From Salvia splendens (Eukaryota > Streptophyta > Magnoliopsida > Lamiales > Lamiaceae): DNA of 64,000 bases. The first letter of the stretch is position 1. Every line of letters starts with the position of its first letter. Below the pieces are notes generated by a model. It was given only the letters and a program-made list of their open reading frames with translations, did not search any database and had not been told where the DNA came from. The translations under genes were made by a program, and so were the position numbers. The DNA is taken from positions 32,253,883 through 32,317,882 of the forward strand of contig NC_056039.1 in the NCBI RefSeq assembly GCF_004379255.2. Direction: 5' to 3'. Below are positions 37,375-49,472 of this stretch, piece after piece.

Positions 37375-39035
37375 GTAGACAAGGATGAAGAAGGTCGAGC
37401 CAACGACTATAAACAAAGGCGCTGATTGGGAGGCAACCCAAGTTTTTTTTGTTTTTATTTTTGATTTCATATGTTAGAGGTTTTGTTTGCTCAATTCTTT
37501 CCTCTAACATTTATTTTGAATTGAGTGTTTCTTTTTGTAGTTTTTGTTCTTTTTGTAGGAGCAACTGGGAGTTAGGATTGGAGCTTAGGAGGAAGCACAC
37601 CTGCAAAGGATTTTTACACCCACCCTCCCACCCGACTGCACTATGGATATCATGCCAAGTTTGGGGGAGTACTCTGTCCATTTACTTTTTATGTTCTTCT
37701 TTGCATGCATTGAGGACAATGACGCATTCAAGTTTGGGGGGGTTGTTTGAAGTTGAATGATTTTTATGCATGATGCATGTTTTTTTTTTGGGTGTATTAT
37801 ATGCTAAAATGTTTTGAATTTATGTATTTGACGGGTGCATGTTAGATCTTCGGCTTTCTGGTTGGGAAATTGTGCTTAATTTTACTTGAACTTTGAAGCC
37901 TAGGATGAATGGAATGGGTGCATGAATCTATTTGAAAAGCATGTCGTGATTACATCCGATTTCTTGAGTTGAGGAGAGTATGAAAATCGCATGACTTGTG
38001 GAAATTATTCTGGATTCATTTGCTTGATCGAGTGAAGTGCTTGCGTTCGTTTGTGTTAACGATTTGGGAGGATAAGGCACTAGGATGAACTCTATGGCCA
38101 AATGATCACATGCCTAGTCCATCACATGATCCCCTAGAAGCCACCTTGAGCTTACTTCTTTATTCTTTGTGTAAACACTTAGCCAAACACTTAGCCACTG
38201 AAAAAAGCCTAATTTTAGCCTCATCAATTGACCTTGCTACTATTTGGGTGCTAAATACAAGTTGAGCTTGGTGTTTTGAGTTGTGAGTGTGGGGGTGGTG
38301 GACTGTAAAGAGTAGACTTCTCTAGACTTGATGTAACGTGAAAAGAATGAAGTTCTTAAAAAAAAAAAAAAAAAGACGACCTCCAAATTCGCAAAAGTCG
38401 AGGTCTTTACAAAAACAGAAAAAGAAAAAGAAATAATAAGTTGATGAAATAAAGATAGAGCTTCGACAATTGTTTGATGTAATCTTGTCTAGAATAGATC
38501 TCAAGTTTGGGGGAGTGTGAGTTGGGTTGTAAATTTTTGGTTGTTCGATCGTTGGAAGGATGTTGTAGGAGGGAAGATTTTGGCACTCAAATGTGTAGCC
38601 TTTGAGCTCACTATCCATACTTATCCTACCTCGTCCCTAGCCCCATTACAACCTTGAAATAAGACCTTGGACCTAATCGTTGATGTTTGTGGATGTGTGT
38701 AAATAGCTTGGTAGAGTTAAAGAAGTTCGGTTTGAAATCTGCGAGTCTATGTGATTAGTAGTGCTTGATGAGTCAATGATGACGGTTTGAGTTGTTTGAT
38801 CGTATGCTCGGACTTACTTTGAAGTGCATCTTGACTTGAAGTTCTAGGGGGATGAGTGATTGTTCTTGAGAGTGGGAAATCTCGATTGGAAATGTCGGGG
38901 GTTTAGATCTTGTCACTCACGTCCCTACATGATTCTTGTTGATGAAAATCTCTTTGCGGGTTAGACTTGGTTGAGTTTTTTGTGCTTAAAATGTATCTTG
39001 CTCGGGGCGAGTAAGAGCTTAAGTTTGGGGGTATT
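37375..39035 (+). other. Non-coding 3' internal region of the LTR element
   Basis: About 1.66 kb without a supported ORF, placed where Athila elements carry their non-coding or env-like part. It contains three polypurine-like motifs AAGTTTGGGGG (37657, 37730, 38503) before the terminal one at 39021, and an A16-17 run near 38358. No remnant of polymerase coding sequence is recognisable. Confidence 0.7.
39021..39035 (+). other. Polypurine tract adjoining the 3' LTR
   Basis: AAGTTTGGGGGTATT immediately precedes the 3' LTR start at 39036, the expected site of plus-strand priming. The core AAGTTTGGGGG is shared with three upstream motifs. Confidence 0.75.
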
Positions 39036-40330
39036 TGATGCGAAGCATATTTCCTATACTTTTCCCCCTAAACTACACACTTTTATGTTAATTATAACTC
39101 ATCAAGTTGTATTTGTATTGAAGTTTAGGAGGGTTGGAAGCTGGAAGTTCGCCGGGTGAAATTGGCAAAGCATGCAGAGATCAGAAACTACGCCCGGTCG
39201 GGCGATTATGAGCTTCAAAACGCCCGGTCGGGCGAAACGCGTAAAAGCATGAGGAGAGTCCAGAAAGTTCGCCCGGTCGGGCGATTCTTCAAGACACAAA
39301 ACGCCCGGTCGGGCGTTTCCCGCGAGCCATCCAGAAGCCTTTCGCCCGGTCGGGCGATTATCCCTTCTAATTTCGCCCGGTCGGGCGTTTGGTGGTTCAA
39401 CTGCATTTCAGCAGTTTTCTCAGCAGTTTTGCTGGGAAATAAAAAGAAAAAGGAAACGGATGGTGAGGGGGGGAGAGATACATAGAAAAAGACAGAGGGA
39501 GAGAAAGGAGGAGAGGAAGAAGAGAAGGAAGGCATTCCGACCATTATTCCAACCATCAATTCCCGAATCCCGACTCCACTCGAAGAGAGCCACACACCTA
39601 TGGTTTTGTTTCTACATTCTACTATGTGTATAGGCTAGACTCTCTTTGTTGCTCCAAGTTGTAATCTAGGCTTGTGCATTTGTTTTAACACCTTGAATCG
39701 TATGTTCGATACCAACAATGTGTTTGATAATTAAAATGCTACGTTTTTTGCTAATGATGTAGTGTTGTTAAATCTTAACTATCGTCTCTTTAACATAGCT
39801 TAGGATTGATCGTTTGTTGGTATGCTATCGATTTAGAACTGTTCAGGGGATAAATTGATAGTGGATTAGGTAAGTAATTATAGTAGACGACGTTTGTTCC
39901 CGCGCGTCTGCAGGAATTAAATGTCGTTGAAAGCTGGTTCATGGAACAAGTGTTCAGCTGACTGTGAACTATACGTCGTAGACATGTTCAGTGCACGCGA
40001 TTAGGTTGATAATTCTAATCCCGTCATATGGTTCGTTGTAATGGTGTGTAACAACGCAAGCTTAGAGAGCAACTTGGAGTGACTTGTCTTTCACGTGTTA
40101 AAAACCTCACTTTAGTAGCTTAAGTTAGTTAACCTTCTCAAAATCAAAACAAAATCTTTACATGCTTTGTGTCGTCTTATTAAGTGTAAGCAATCTCGTC
40201 TCCCTGTGGATCGACACTCGAAATACTACTACGATACTGTATTCTTGCAGTAGTGTAGTATTATTAGAGTTTAAATAATTGAACTTGATAATCTTTATAC
40301 TTTGTTTGAGAACTCTAAAATACCGCATCA
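39036..40330 (+). repeat. 3' LTR
   Basis: Near-identical to the 5' LTR (one base and one G-run length difference noticed by eye), with the same six hairpins at 39191-39387. It is followed by the CTATA target-site repeat and ends about 630 bp from the stop codon of the SAPS gene. Confidence 0.96.
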
Positions 40331-40335
40331 CTATA

Positions 40336-40959
40336 CTTCTTTATCTTCCTCCTTAGTTCATGTTCTAGTAGTTATTTACCAGAAAAATTACCATTAATAA
40401 TTATTTAGTTGGACAGCTAATCTTTTCAAATCCATAAAAATCTAACCTGCAAAAAGAAGCGGCAAAGAAGAATTCAATCAAATAAAAGACAGTTAATAAC
40501 GTCCATCTATATTACGAAATCGAAAGAAATGAAGGTTATTCAGAATTTATAGCAATATTTCAATGCCCTAATTGCAGCCTTATGAAAAGCTGCCACCTTA
40601 AACAACAAGAACAAAATATAAACAAGATCTTTGCCAACATACACATCCAACATTTCCACTGCAAGTCAGATTTAACCTACAATTACATCAATCTCGAATA
40701 TCAGTCCAAATAATGACAAACTCTACATGTTTTTTCAGTAGCTGTTAGGCCTTGGCTGAGCTAAAGCACTTTATTGCACAGGAGACGGACAACAAACGTT
40801 CAGCTTTTCTTTAGTTTAGCACCGTAAAAGACAAGTGTGGGGCCGTGGTTCTACCTGTGACGAGCAGCATCGATCCTAGAGTCGCCCACTCTCCATCAAT
40901 ACCAGTGCCAGGTTCATCTTGACACAACATATCATCAGAATTGTAGTTTGTTCCATGTA
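40336..40959 (-). other. 3' UTR and spacer downstream of the SAPS gene
   Basis: AT-rich sequence following the SAPS stop codon; most is probably its 3' UTR (from 40959 downwards). No ORF or RNA gene seen. Confidence 0.5.
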
Positions 40960-43900
40960 TTAGTCATCCTTTTTTTGTTCTGCGGGGACAGAAGAGTTGG
41001 TGCCCCCTTCAACAGAAAGGTTCCCCTCAGTCGCTTGTGTGGATTGCGATTTATTGGCAGCAGAGTGTCTTGCATCATCAGGGGATTCTCCACTTTCAGT
41101 CTTGGTGGCATCTGCAGGCTCATCGGTGGAGGCTGGGGAAGCAGCCGGTTTGTCGGGTTGATCCACTAATTCCACCTGCAGTTCACCATTGGGTAAAGAT
41201 GGGAGTTGGTCTGCATCAGATGAGTTGGCGGTATTTGAGAGCGGAGGGTTTTCAAAGGAATCGGAACTCTCCCTCCACTTGACCCACTCGGTTGGTTTGT
41301 CAGATGAACTTGTCTCACTTTCTCCGGGACCATCCAACAATTCAGTAGGCATGTCATCAGCAGCATGTGATTTCTGTTCAGAAGGTTCAGATACGGCAGT
41401 ATCTGCCAAGTCCTCATCTTCCTCGACAACGACATTATCAGCTCCTCCAACATCATCATGACCTTCAGTGTTGGGGGATGAAGAAGCAACAGGAGCAGTG
41501 TCACGCTCACCAGCGGTTCTCCCATCTTCAAATGCAAACCAATTGGAGTTTGTAAACAGAGATCCACTGCAAACAAGATAAAAAATCAACTTGAGCTCTT
41601 ACTAGTTTGCTAAAGAAAATATTTAAATTAATATCCGATGAATATTCAGATATATTCCTTTAATGGAGACAAAAACGTGACCATCAACTTTCATCAATCT
41701 TTGAACTCGTGGAAGAAAATTCAACTGTGCAAGTTCAACTACTTACTTGTCCTGGTTATCGCCCAACCTAAGTGAAGAAATAACAACTTCAGCTGATTCA
41801 TCGTCAAAGTAAACATCCTGAAAAAGTTATTTTAGGAACATAATTCAATAAAGATTAAATTTGATGATGTTGATATGATAAAATAAAAGGACAGAAATAT
41901 GATTACTGATGGTTGTGCATAAGAACTTGGCACAGATATAAGTCAAAGATAGAGAGAGAAGAATATAGCAGAAACTAAATTCTCAAGGTATTCAATGCCG
42001 ATAAATTTCTTTATATGACACCCAATGAGGACCCATCTACGAGTCACTAAATAGGACTAATAATCAAGACATAATTCACAGTCATATGAATACCTCATCA
42101 TCCCGCTCGATAGAACCCTGAGCCTGCAAAAAAACAAACAAATAAACTATTAAGCCAATGGTACATTTTAGCCTTTTAGAGCATCTATTTTACTTCTAAT
42201 CTTCCGGAGAGAACCAATGATAAAACAGAACAGTAGCAGATAAATAACTAAAACAAACCTCCTCAATGCCATCATTACTGTAGATTCCATATTGGAAGGC
42301 CTGGCTCAAATTATTCGCCAAGGCTGCAACATCATAATCTCTATCTTGGTAATCATCTTCATCACTATCTCTATTCCGATCATGAAGTGCAGTGGGCCTC
42401 CTGCATAACCAGAAACAATGCCGCATCCATTACATGAGTTTGAGATTTAGCTAACTCGACTATGCAATTTCAAAATGCTGTAGTCCAAGGGAATAATGCT
42501 GAAACAAGACGACCATATTCAAAGAACAAGAGTCAACATGGGCATAGATGCAACTATGAGCAAAGCCACTTAGGGTAGTACCAATGCAATAACTCAGTTT
42601 CTCATGCATAGTCCATTTAGCAAATAACTATATCCCTCCATGCAAAGATGAAGAGACCCAAATTATTAACACTAACCCGCACGCCCACTGGTGGACATTC
42701 TCCACAGCGTTTCGCTTAACCAGGACATTTGTTTGCCAATCAACCCAATCACTACTCTCCTGCCAATGAAACGGTAACAAATAACTTTCTAAAAAAATGT
42801 ATCAGAAACTCAACAACATTGGTGCCAAGCAAGATTCAAAATATACTGAAAGATTGCCATTAAAAGTCTCCCTACAAGGGCCCACACAAGGATACAAACA
42901 AAGCTACTTGTTAAGATATATAGGTACCAGAAAAAAAAAAGGTCATAGAAAGAAAGAACAAAGGCCATTTAAAAGTTACGAAAGCATAACAGTACATCTT
43001 GGAGATAAGTTTAAGCCAACAGACAACTATGCCGCCTTCCAGTTGAAGATAGCCATTAGCCAGGAGACGGGTGTTTGAAAGCAGCTGTGAAAACTAACAG
43101 AAAAATGCAATAATAGACAATCAATAAAGATTGGACAAACCTGCAGAAATGTCTGCATGTCACTGTTGCTATTCCCCAATTGGACAAGTTTATTAGCAAT
43201 TCGGGTTAGGTGACCAATATTCCCTATCCTGGGTGGTTCTCTTCCCTCCGCAGATACAGTAGGCTGCAAATACATTGATAAAGTTCAATTTTAAGGATGA
43301 TTTTATTCTTTACCCCATATATAGAAGCCCAAACAATAAAAAAAAGGCAAGGGAGCAAATGATAGACACCCTACAAGTTTTAACTGAGTATCAAATAAAT
43401 TACATTGCTCGTATCAACAGTTAAAGTGAAGTTTTTTTCTGCTTCGAGAATCCTCCCAACGAGATTACAATCTTGAAGCAGATGATCCACAAACTGAGGG
43501 TTCTTACTCTCGAGGCAAGATTGTACAATGAGTTCCACGTGATGATGCAAGAAATTATTGTATGGATACCTAAATATAGAGTGATTAGATTTCTCAATTC
43601 TCAATAAAAGTTATTAGCAGATGGAAATAGGTAAATAACGTACTCGAAAAACAATTCCAGAATACGCTTCACAGCACCCAGCCGGATCAATTCCGTTTCT
43701 GCAACTTCATTGCTAACAGAGACCAAGACTGAAATGAACTCTATAATCTACAAGATTCATCATTGTTCAAAATGAGATTTTGGTTCAGCAGCATTGATTA
43801 ATTATCTTATTAAGACATAATGTAATATGACAGAGATACAAGAACAAATTAATATAGAGATGCAGCCAAGTAAAGTATATCCAGAATGCACATGAGATTT

Positions 43901-46900
43901 GCAGTTATTTATTTATTAGACACAGAAATTATCAAAGAATCAACATCTGACACCAAACACTCCTTGAACAACAAAAGATGTACCTTCAAACGACACTTTC
44001 CTAGAGGGGGTTGCAATTTGCCATAAGTAGTTAACAAGATATGATCCTCTGTTGAAATATCCAAAAGCTTGAGCAAATCACCTGCCAAACAAACCAGTAG
44101 AGTTATCAAGCCAATCCCTGATAAACATTTGATAGCGACTAATACCACGCTTTTCAAAGAATCTACCCAGATAAGCGTATTTGAATGGAGACAATAAACA
44201 AATGAGCCACGCATTTTTATTGTAACTTAGTAATGAATCCATAATGTTCTACAGAAAGAAAAGACTGAAATGGAAGCTTTCACTTGTTAGTACAACCAAT
44301 GAAATCTGAGAACTAACCTAGTCCATCTAGCATGCATCTGACAGTCTCAGGGCTAGCAGCAGTTTCTGATCCATGTGCCATTTGACGGGTATACATGTAA
44401 TATGTTCCCGAAGTTAGCCTCTTGGGATCTAGCAATGATATACAGACGGACAGCAAGTTAACCAAAACAGATTTTGGCCGCGAGTCCTCCAGTGCGTGTC
44501 GGAACAGTCTTTCGATGAAACTGTGTTAACAATCGGTTCCAACCAAGATAAGAAAAAAATGTGACGTGGGAAACCAAGAACCAAAACAGGTATAGACAAA
44601 TGGACCTCGGGCTGGAGATTTTTGAAGCTAGTCCGGACGGAGCATATCGACTGATTGCACAAAGTGTTTCTGCAGCATTAGCATGTACTTCAGGGCAGTC
44701 CTGCAAATATAAAATAGCACACAAATCAATACCTCCGTGAAACAAATCAGTCGTATTTATGGGTAATTTGGCATTAAATATAGGCATTGAAAGGTTTTAT
44801 ACGTCAAAGTGCATTCACTTAACACCCCAACCCTACAATCTGAAAACAAAACAAAACTGAACTAAACTAGAAAAAAATGTAAAATGGAGTAAAATTTAAC
44901 CAAACATGAAAGTACACATTAATTAACATATACAAACTGCAAGTAAATCTGTGACTGAATAACTTTTGCTGCACAATAATGAAGGATAATATGTAAAAGA
45001 GTCATTGCACACACTCCAAATTAACCAGACCCTAGGGTAAAGAAGACAATGCTGCCAAGTCAGGTTATACATGCTTACTACAACTTACAGATGAACCATA
45101 TTTGTCAACAATCATTTCCAGCACATTCATATCTTCCAACCACTGCATAGAGTCCGCGCAGTTGGTATAAATATGTTCATCAGCGCCAATTAGACGAATT
45201 AAAACCTGTTCAGCAAGAAACGTATTAGTATTTTAAACAAGTACACCTGGTAAGCCTTGGTGAGGATGGGGTTTTTGAGGAAAGGATTGTATAACAGCAT
45301 ACCTCCATTATAGATGTAATTCCAATTAGATCAACTAGCCTTTTAATGATATCCTGATGAGCCTATAAAAACATGAAAGAAGCTCCTTGGTAAATGCAAT
45401 TCGGTAGTGTAGGGCAGTAAGTAGGACAATGAAAGAAGAAATTAAATTCCTACATACTTAGATTAAACAATTTAGACAAAAGAGTAAAGAATTCTACATC
45501 TATTTAGAACAATATCTAAGAAATGGAATTATAGAAATCATGAATATAAACCCTGGAATGACTGAAACAAGTTAGTGTGCTGAAACAGGGAAAGAAGTTG
45601 TGCATTTAGGAATTAAGTTCTCTAAAAACATGAAAATAGAACATGCTCCTTCTTTGTTTGGAAAGATATGTGCAGCTACTTCTCAGTTTGGGAGGACGCA
45701 ACAATGCAACATAAGAGAGAACATGTAAACAGACTGTAAAATAGAGAATTATTTCCATCTCCATTAATATGCAGAATGTTGAAACATTAACAAAAGGCTT
45801 AAATTATGTGTCTTTACGTTCATATAAACTATATTTGTCTTTCAGATGATAAACAAAATGAGTACTGCTTTATCAGCACACAAAAATAGCAGATTCATAA
45901 ATACAATTGAACTCACTCGTATGTAATTTGTTAAAGGAGTTGTCTTCCGCAGCAAGAGGCACACAACAACCTGGAATATCAAAGATCAAGGCATCAAACA
46001 AACCAGCAAGAAAATTCAAATAACCAAAACAACAATAAGCAACAAAATTGGTCATTGATTCATTTGTTGATAAACCGTACCTTGCTGAAATAACCAGCCA
46101 ACAAAGTGCTATGGGGACGCTCGGGTTCCAGGAAAGAAAACAGCATGTCCATTAACTGTGAACCAAAATAAGGAGGTAACTAGTGTAGTTTGATTTAAAA
46201 AATGCCTAAATTTGAGAGAGACGAAACGAGATGCCCGGAAAAGGAAGAAAGAAGAAAAGACAGCATTGCAAATTCCAACCTCCACATCCTCTATCAAGGC
46301 CTTAAGAATTATATCGACCTCACAAGTGAAAATCTCACAAGCAACGAAAGGTAACCTGTTGAGAGAAAGAACAAAAAATACAGAAATCATATTTATTTGA
46401 ATGCAATGCACTGTACAATTTTTATTGAGATGATTTTGGTATGAAGATGATTGGAAACAAAATACACGAACATCTATGATGTGTGCTTACTGGAAAGTTC
46501 GTTCTTTTCCGGCACCTACTGGAGGCTCTTCCACGATGTATTGAACTAGTTGTTTTACGTTAGCTCTTTCCCGCAAACTGCAAGAAAGCCTGGATATTAG
46601 CTGAAAGTACGCCATCAAAGAAAAGGGTGTTATATCCTATTATTACCAAAAAATTATGACTGGATTTTAGCAATAAAATATACTCCCCATGATTGCAGCA
46701 GAGAAAGAAAACAGTTCACTATTAGAGATCAATCAACAACCCATGAACAATCAGTTACTACACAAACTACTTCGCTGAGAATCAAATCAACTATAATGTT
46801 CTCCCACTCTCGTCTTAATCAAACCAATATAACAGATTCTTTTTTCCTTATAGCATGAGTTGGTGAGCATTTGTACCCATTACTGTGTAAAACATTACAC

Positions 46901-48107
46901 AAGAATACTCTTAAGTGATGCTGTACTATACTATACTATATATAGAACAAACATATGATATGCTCAATTATCACAACAATGGTCAATACAATGATTAGAA
47001 AACACAAAAGAATGTTAAAACTTAAAATACAGAGAAAACAGACTATCACAACAAATTGGATATCACAAATTGGGGCAAGTGAAATTGGATCTCACAAATT
47101 AATGAGGCGGCCATTGAGAGCTTTGCATTCCTGGATGATTTCATCCTCATCCAATAGCTCCTCCAGAGTAAAATCATCTTTATCCAATATGGTCTCCACC
47201 TGATATTAACACGGTAAGAAAGCAATAAACACTGCATACTCAATCATCCCACAGAGTAATGCGTACTTAAATCGGGTTAGCATGACATCATAAAACAAAT
47301 ACCATCACCAAACTCCGCAATAAATTTATAAAACTATACCAATATAAAATGAAGGTTTGCAGTCGAAGTCAGAGAAGGGTAAATAAAAGATAAATGTCTT
47401 CCCAGATCATCCTTCCATCAATAAGGATAAAAAACATATTCTGCATAACATGTAGGAAGCATCCAGCTTCCCAATTCTGGAGCTGGAAAATACAAAACAT
47501 CATCCCTCTTGTGCCTAACCAGTCAATTTGAGGCACCTTGCAGCTCTCGGTTCTACGGTTATGTTCAAAAGAAAGACTAAAAATCTCACGCAACTCACTC
47601 TGTCGTCCTGATTTCCTACTTCCAGCTTTGTGTGCCTTGTAGTTATTTTTTCTCAAGCAAATAAGGTATAAATCTCACTAACATGGAATCTCCTGCCTAG
47701 CCTATTCAAAATAGAGAATCCATCGTACGAATACCCCCCCCCCCGGAAGGACTTTAGGAACCTGACAACAAGAAAGTCCGCATCGATCTGTACAACCTAC
47801 ACAGTGCAACCACGTGTGACGCTCTACTAGGCCAATGTTAAATCTCCAATCAAGAGAGCTCCGCCACTGCACATGGCTAACATATACTCCTAAATCATGC
47901 AAAACTCCACTGGTAGAGTCTCCCCAATGAAAGAAGCCCCATTTCTACCCAACAAATCTCAACAGCAATCTAGAAAACGAAACCCAACGTCCAGGAAACA
48001 GCATGCCAACAAGATTGGATCCAACAAACATAAGAAACTATCGAATAAAAAAGATCGCGGGCACTCACTGGGGATGCAGTGGAGAGACCAGCCATGCGCC
48101 AGAACAT
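40960..48107 (-). CDS. SAPS-domain protein (SIT4 phosphatase-associated, PP6 regulatory subunit)
   Basis: Exon 1 (48107-48069) encodes MFWRMAGLSTASP. The next coding exon (about 47200-47104) gives VETILDKDDFTLEELLDEDEI, then FLRERANVKQLVQYIVEEPP near 46580-46500. These are the N-terminal signature of plant SAPS proteins. Numerous small exons down to 41700 encode the helical-repeat SAPS domain. The last exon (41566-40960) starts GSLFTNSNWFAFED, the conserved sequence after the domain, and continues as a long acidic, Ser-rich tail ending PAEQKKDD. These proteins scaffold PP6-type phosphatases; in Arabidopsis the SAL subunits work with FyPP1/3 on auxin-transporter phosphorylation. The closest recalled gene is At1g30470. 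Complete and without disruptions in the exons checked. Confidence 0.9.
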
Positions 48108-49077
48108 GTTGAGTTCCCGAAGTGCGGCGATCGAATTGCAGAATTGTGCTCAGATCTGTCCACTCAAAAACCCTAGCTCATATACCCCGCTAAAACTCCG
48201 TATCACAATCTCTGATTCAATAAAATCCCTGAAATTTCAACCCAAATTAATCACAACTCGCAAACCTTTTGGATGATCCAAGACACAAGCACCCGTGGAT
48301 TCTTGTGTTGGATCCAATTTCACAGCAATATTTCACTCAACAGATAATGAGATGAATATGTGAAACTATATTACCTGCGGATGTGTGAGGGAGAAATTTT
48401 GAGATTTTTTCGGAATTTACAGAAAAAAATATCAATAAACCGGAAATAAATATCCGTTATTCAATTAATCATAGTTTTGAATCTTTTGATTTATGTACGT
48501 GTTTTTAATTACCACATGTGTATTTTTTTGACTTGTTCTGTGTATATGGCAAGAAAAAGACTTATGTAAATCATCTCAAGTATTATGATATTATCAGTAT
48601 AACCTAAAATTGGTATCTGACTTTTCTTTATTTTATTTGGAAGTAATAATTGTTTGATAAGCTCGATTTTCTAGGTTTAATTTCCTCGTTAATAATAGCG
48701 AGTGTGTGTTAATAATTTGGTGGCCTGATGTCATAAGAAAATTAGTTTATACCTAGATTATTAGTTAATGAGGTCATAAACTCATTATATGCCAATTTAA
48801 GAGTGGTGAAGGAATAATTGTTTTATAAGAACTCAAATTAATGGGGATTGGTTTATGTCTCTTTCGCAATAACTTGTAGGTCAATCATGGGATAATGATG
48901 ATTTGAAATATGAAATTTTAAATTTGTGGTTTTGATTTGTGTCTGTCGTTAAAAAATTGTGAAAAAGATCTTATTTGCGCTTTGTATATGTCACATTTGA
49001 CCTTGGATCTAGATTTTGACCACTTAGAGAGAAGTGTGAAAGGAGAGGGAACGATGATAAAAGAGGATGAAACGTCA
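48108..49077 (-). promoter_or_regulatory. SAPS gene leader and upstream spacer
   Basis: The 5' leader lies above 48107 and probably extends to about 48300-48420, where the sequence turns AT-rich. No clear TATA box was found. From 48430 to 49077 the spacer has no supported gene. Confidence 0.4.
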
Positions 49078-49114
49078 GAGCATCCACATCCAACGAGCAC
49101 GGATGTGGATGCTC
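49078..49114. repeat. Perfect 14-bp inverted repeat at the Harbinger left end
   Basis: GAGCATCCACATCC (49078-49091) and its exact complement GGATGTGGATGCTC (49101-49114) flank a 9-nt loop. A diverged second copy of the loop region (CCAACGAGCACGAATGTGG) lies at about 49133-49151. Confidence 0.9.
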
Positions 49115-49329
49115 TAACATTTCATCCTCTTGCCAACGAGCACGAATGTGGGCACAGTCTCACTTTTATTCCCTATTCTTAAGCAAGAGCACAACACTCG
49201 CATCCGTGCTCATCCGCAAAGACAAGCTCAATGATCACACCATTCTATTATTCAATTTAAATAAAAACATTTTCACAAAATTAAAATACATTAAAAATAC
49301 TCGGAATAATATTACAAATTATAAAAAAT

Positions 49330-49450
49330 ATAAAAATTACATAATTAAAATACTAAAAATTAAAAATTACATAATTAAAATACTAAAAATTAAAAATTAC
49401 ATAATTTAAATCCTAAAAATTAAAAATTACATAATTAAACACCTAAAAAA
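49330..49450. repeat. AT-rich minisatellite, about four copies of a 33-bp unit
   Basis: Units of the form TTAAAAATTACATAATTAAA followed by ATACTAAAAA repeat with small differences just 3' of the Harbinger ORF. Confidence 0.8.
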
Positions 49451-49472
49451 TATAAATTACCCCCTTGAATGA

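Larger units (their letters stand above)
33310..40330 (+). mobile_element. Young Athila-like (Ty3/gypsy) LTR retrotransposon, gag-protease only
   Basis: A 7.0-kb element bounded by LTRs of 1294 bp (33310-34603) and 1295 bp (39036-40330), both TG...CA. The 5-bp repeat CTATA flanks it at 33305-33309 and 40331-40335. The primer-binding site matches the 3' end of plant tRNA-Asp, as in Athila. By eye the two LTRs differ at one base (C 33337 versus T 39063) and by one G in a G run (near 33746/39467), so the insertion is very recent. The internal region codes for gag and an aspartic protease, with no reverse transcriptase, RNase H or integrase; 37375-39035 is non-coding. It must have moved with enzymes supplied by another copy. 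Orientation is +, opposite to both neighbouring genes. Confidence 0.95.
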
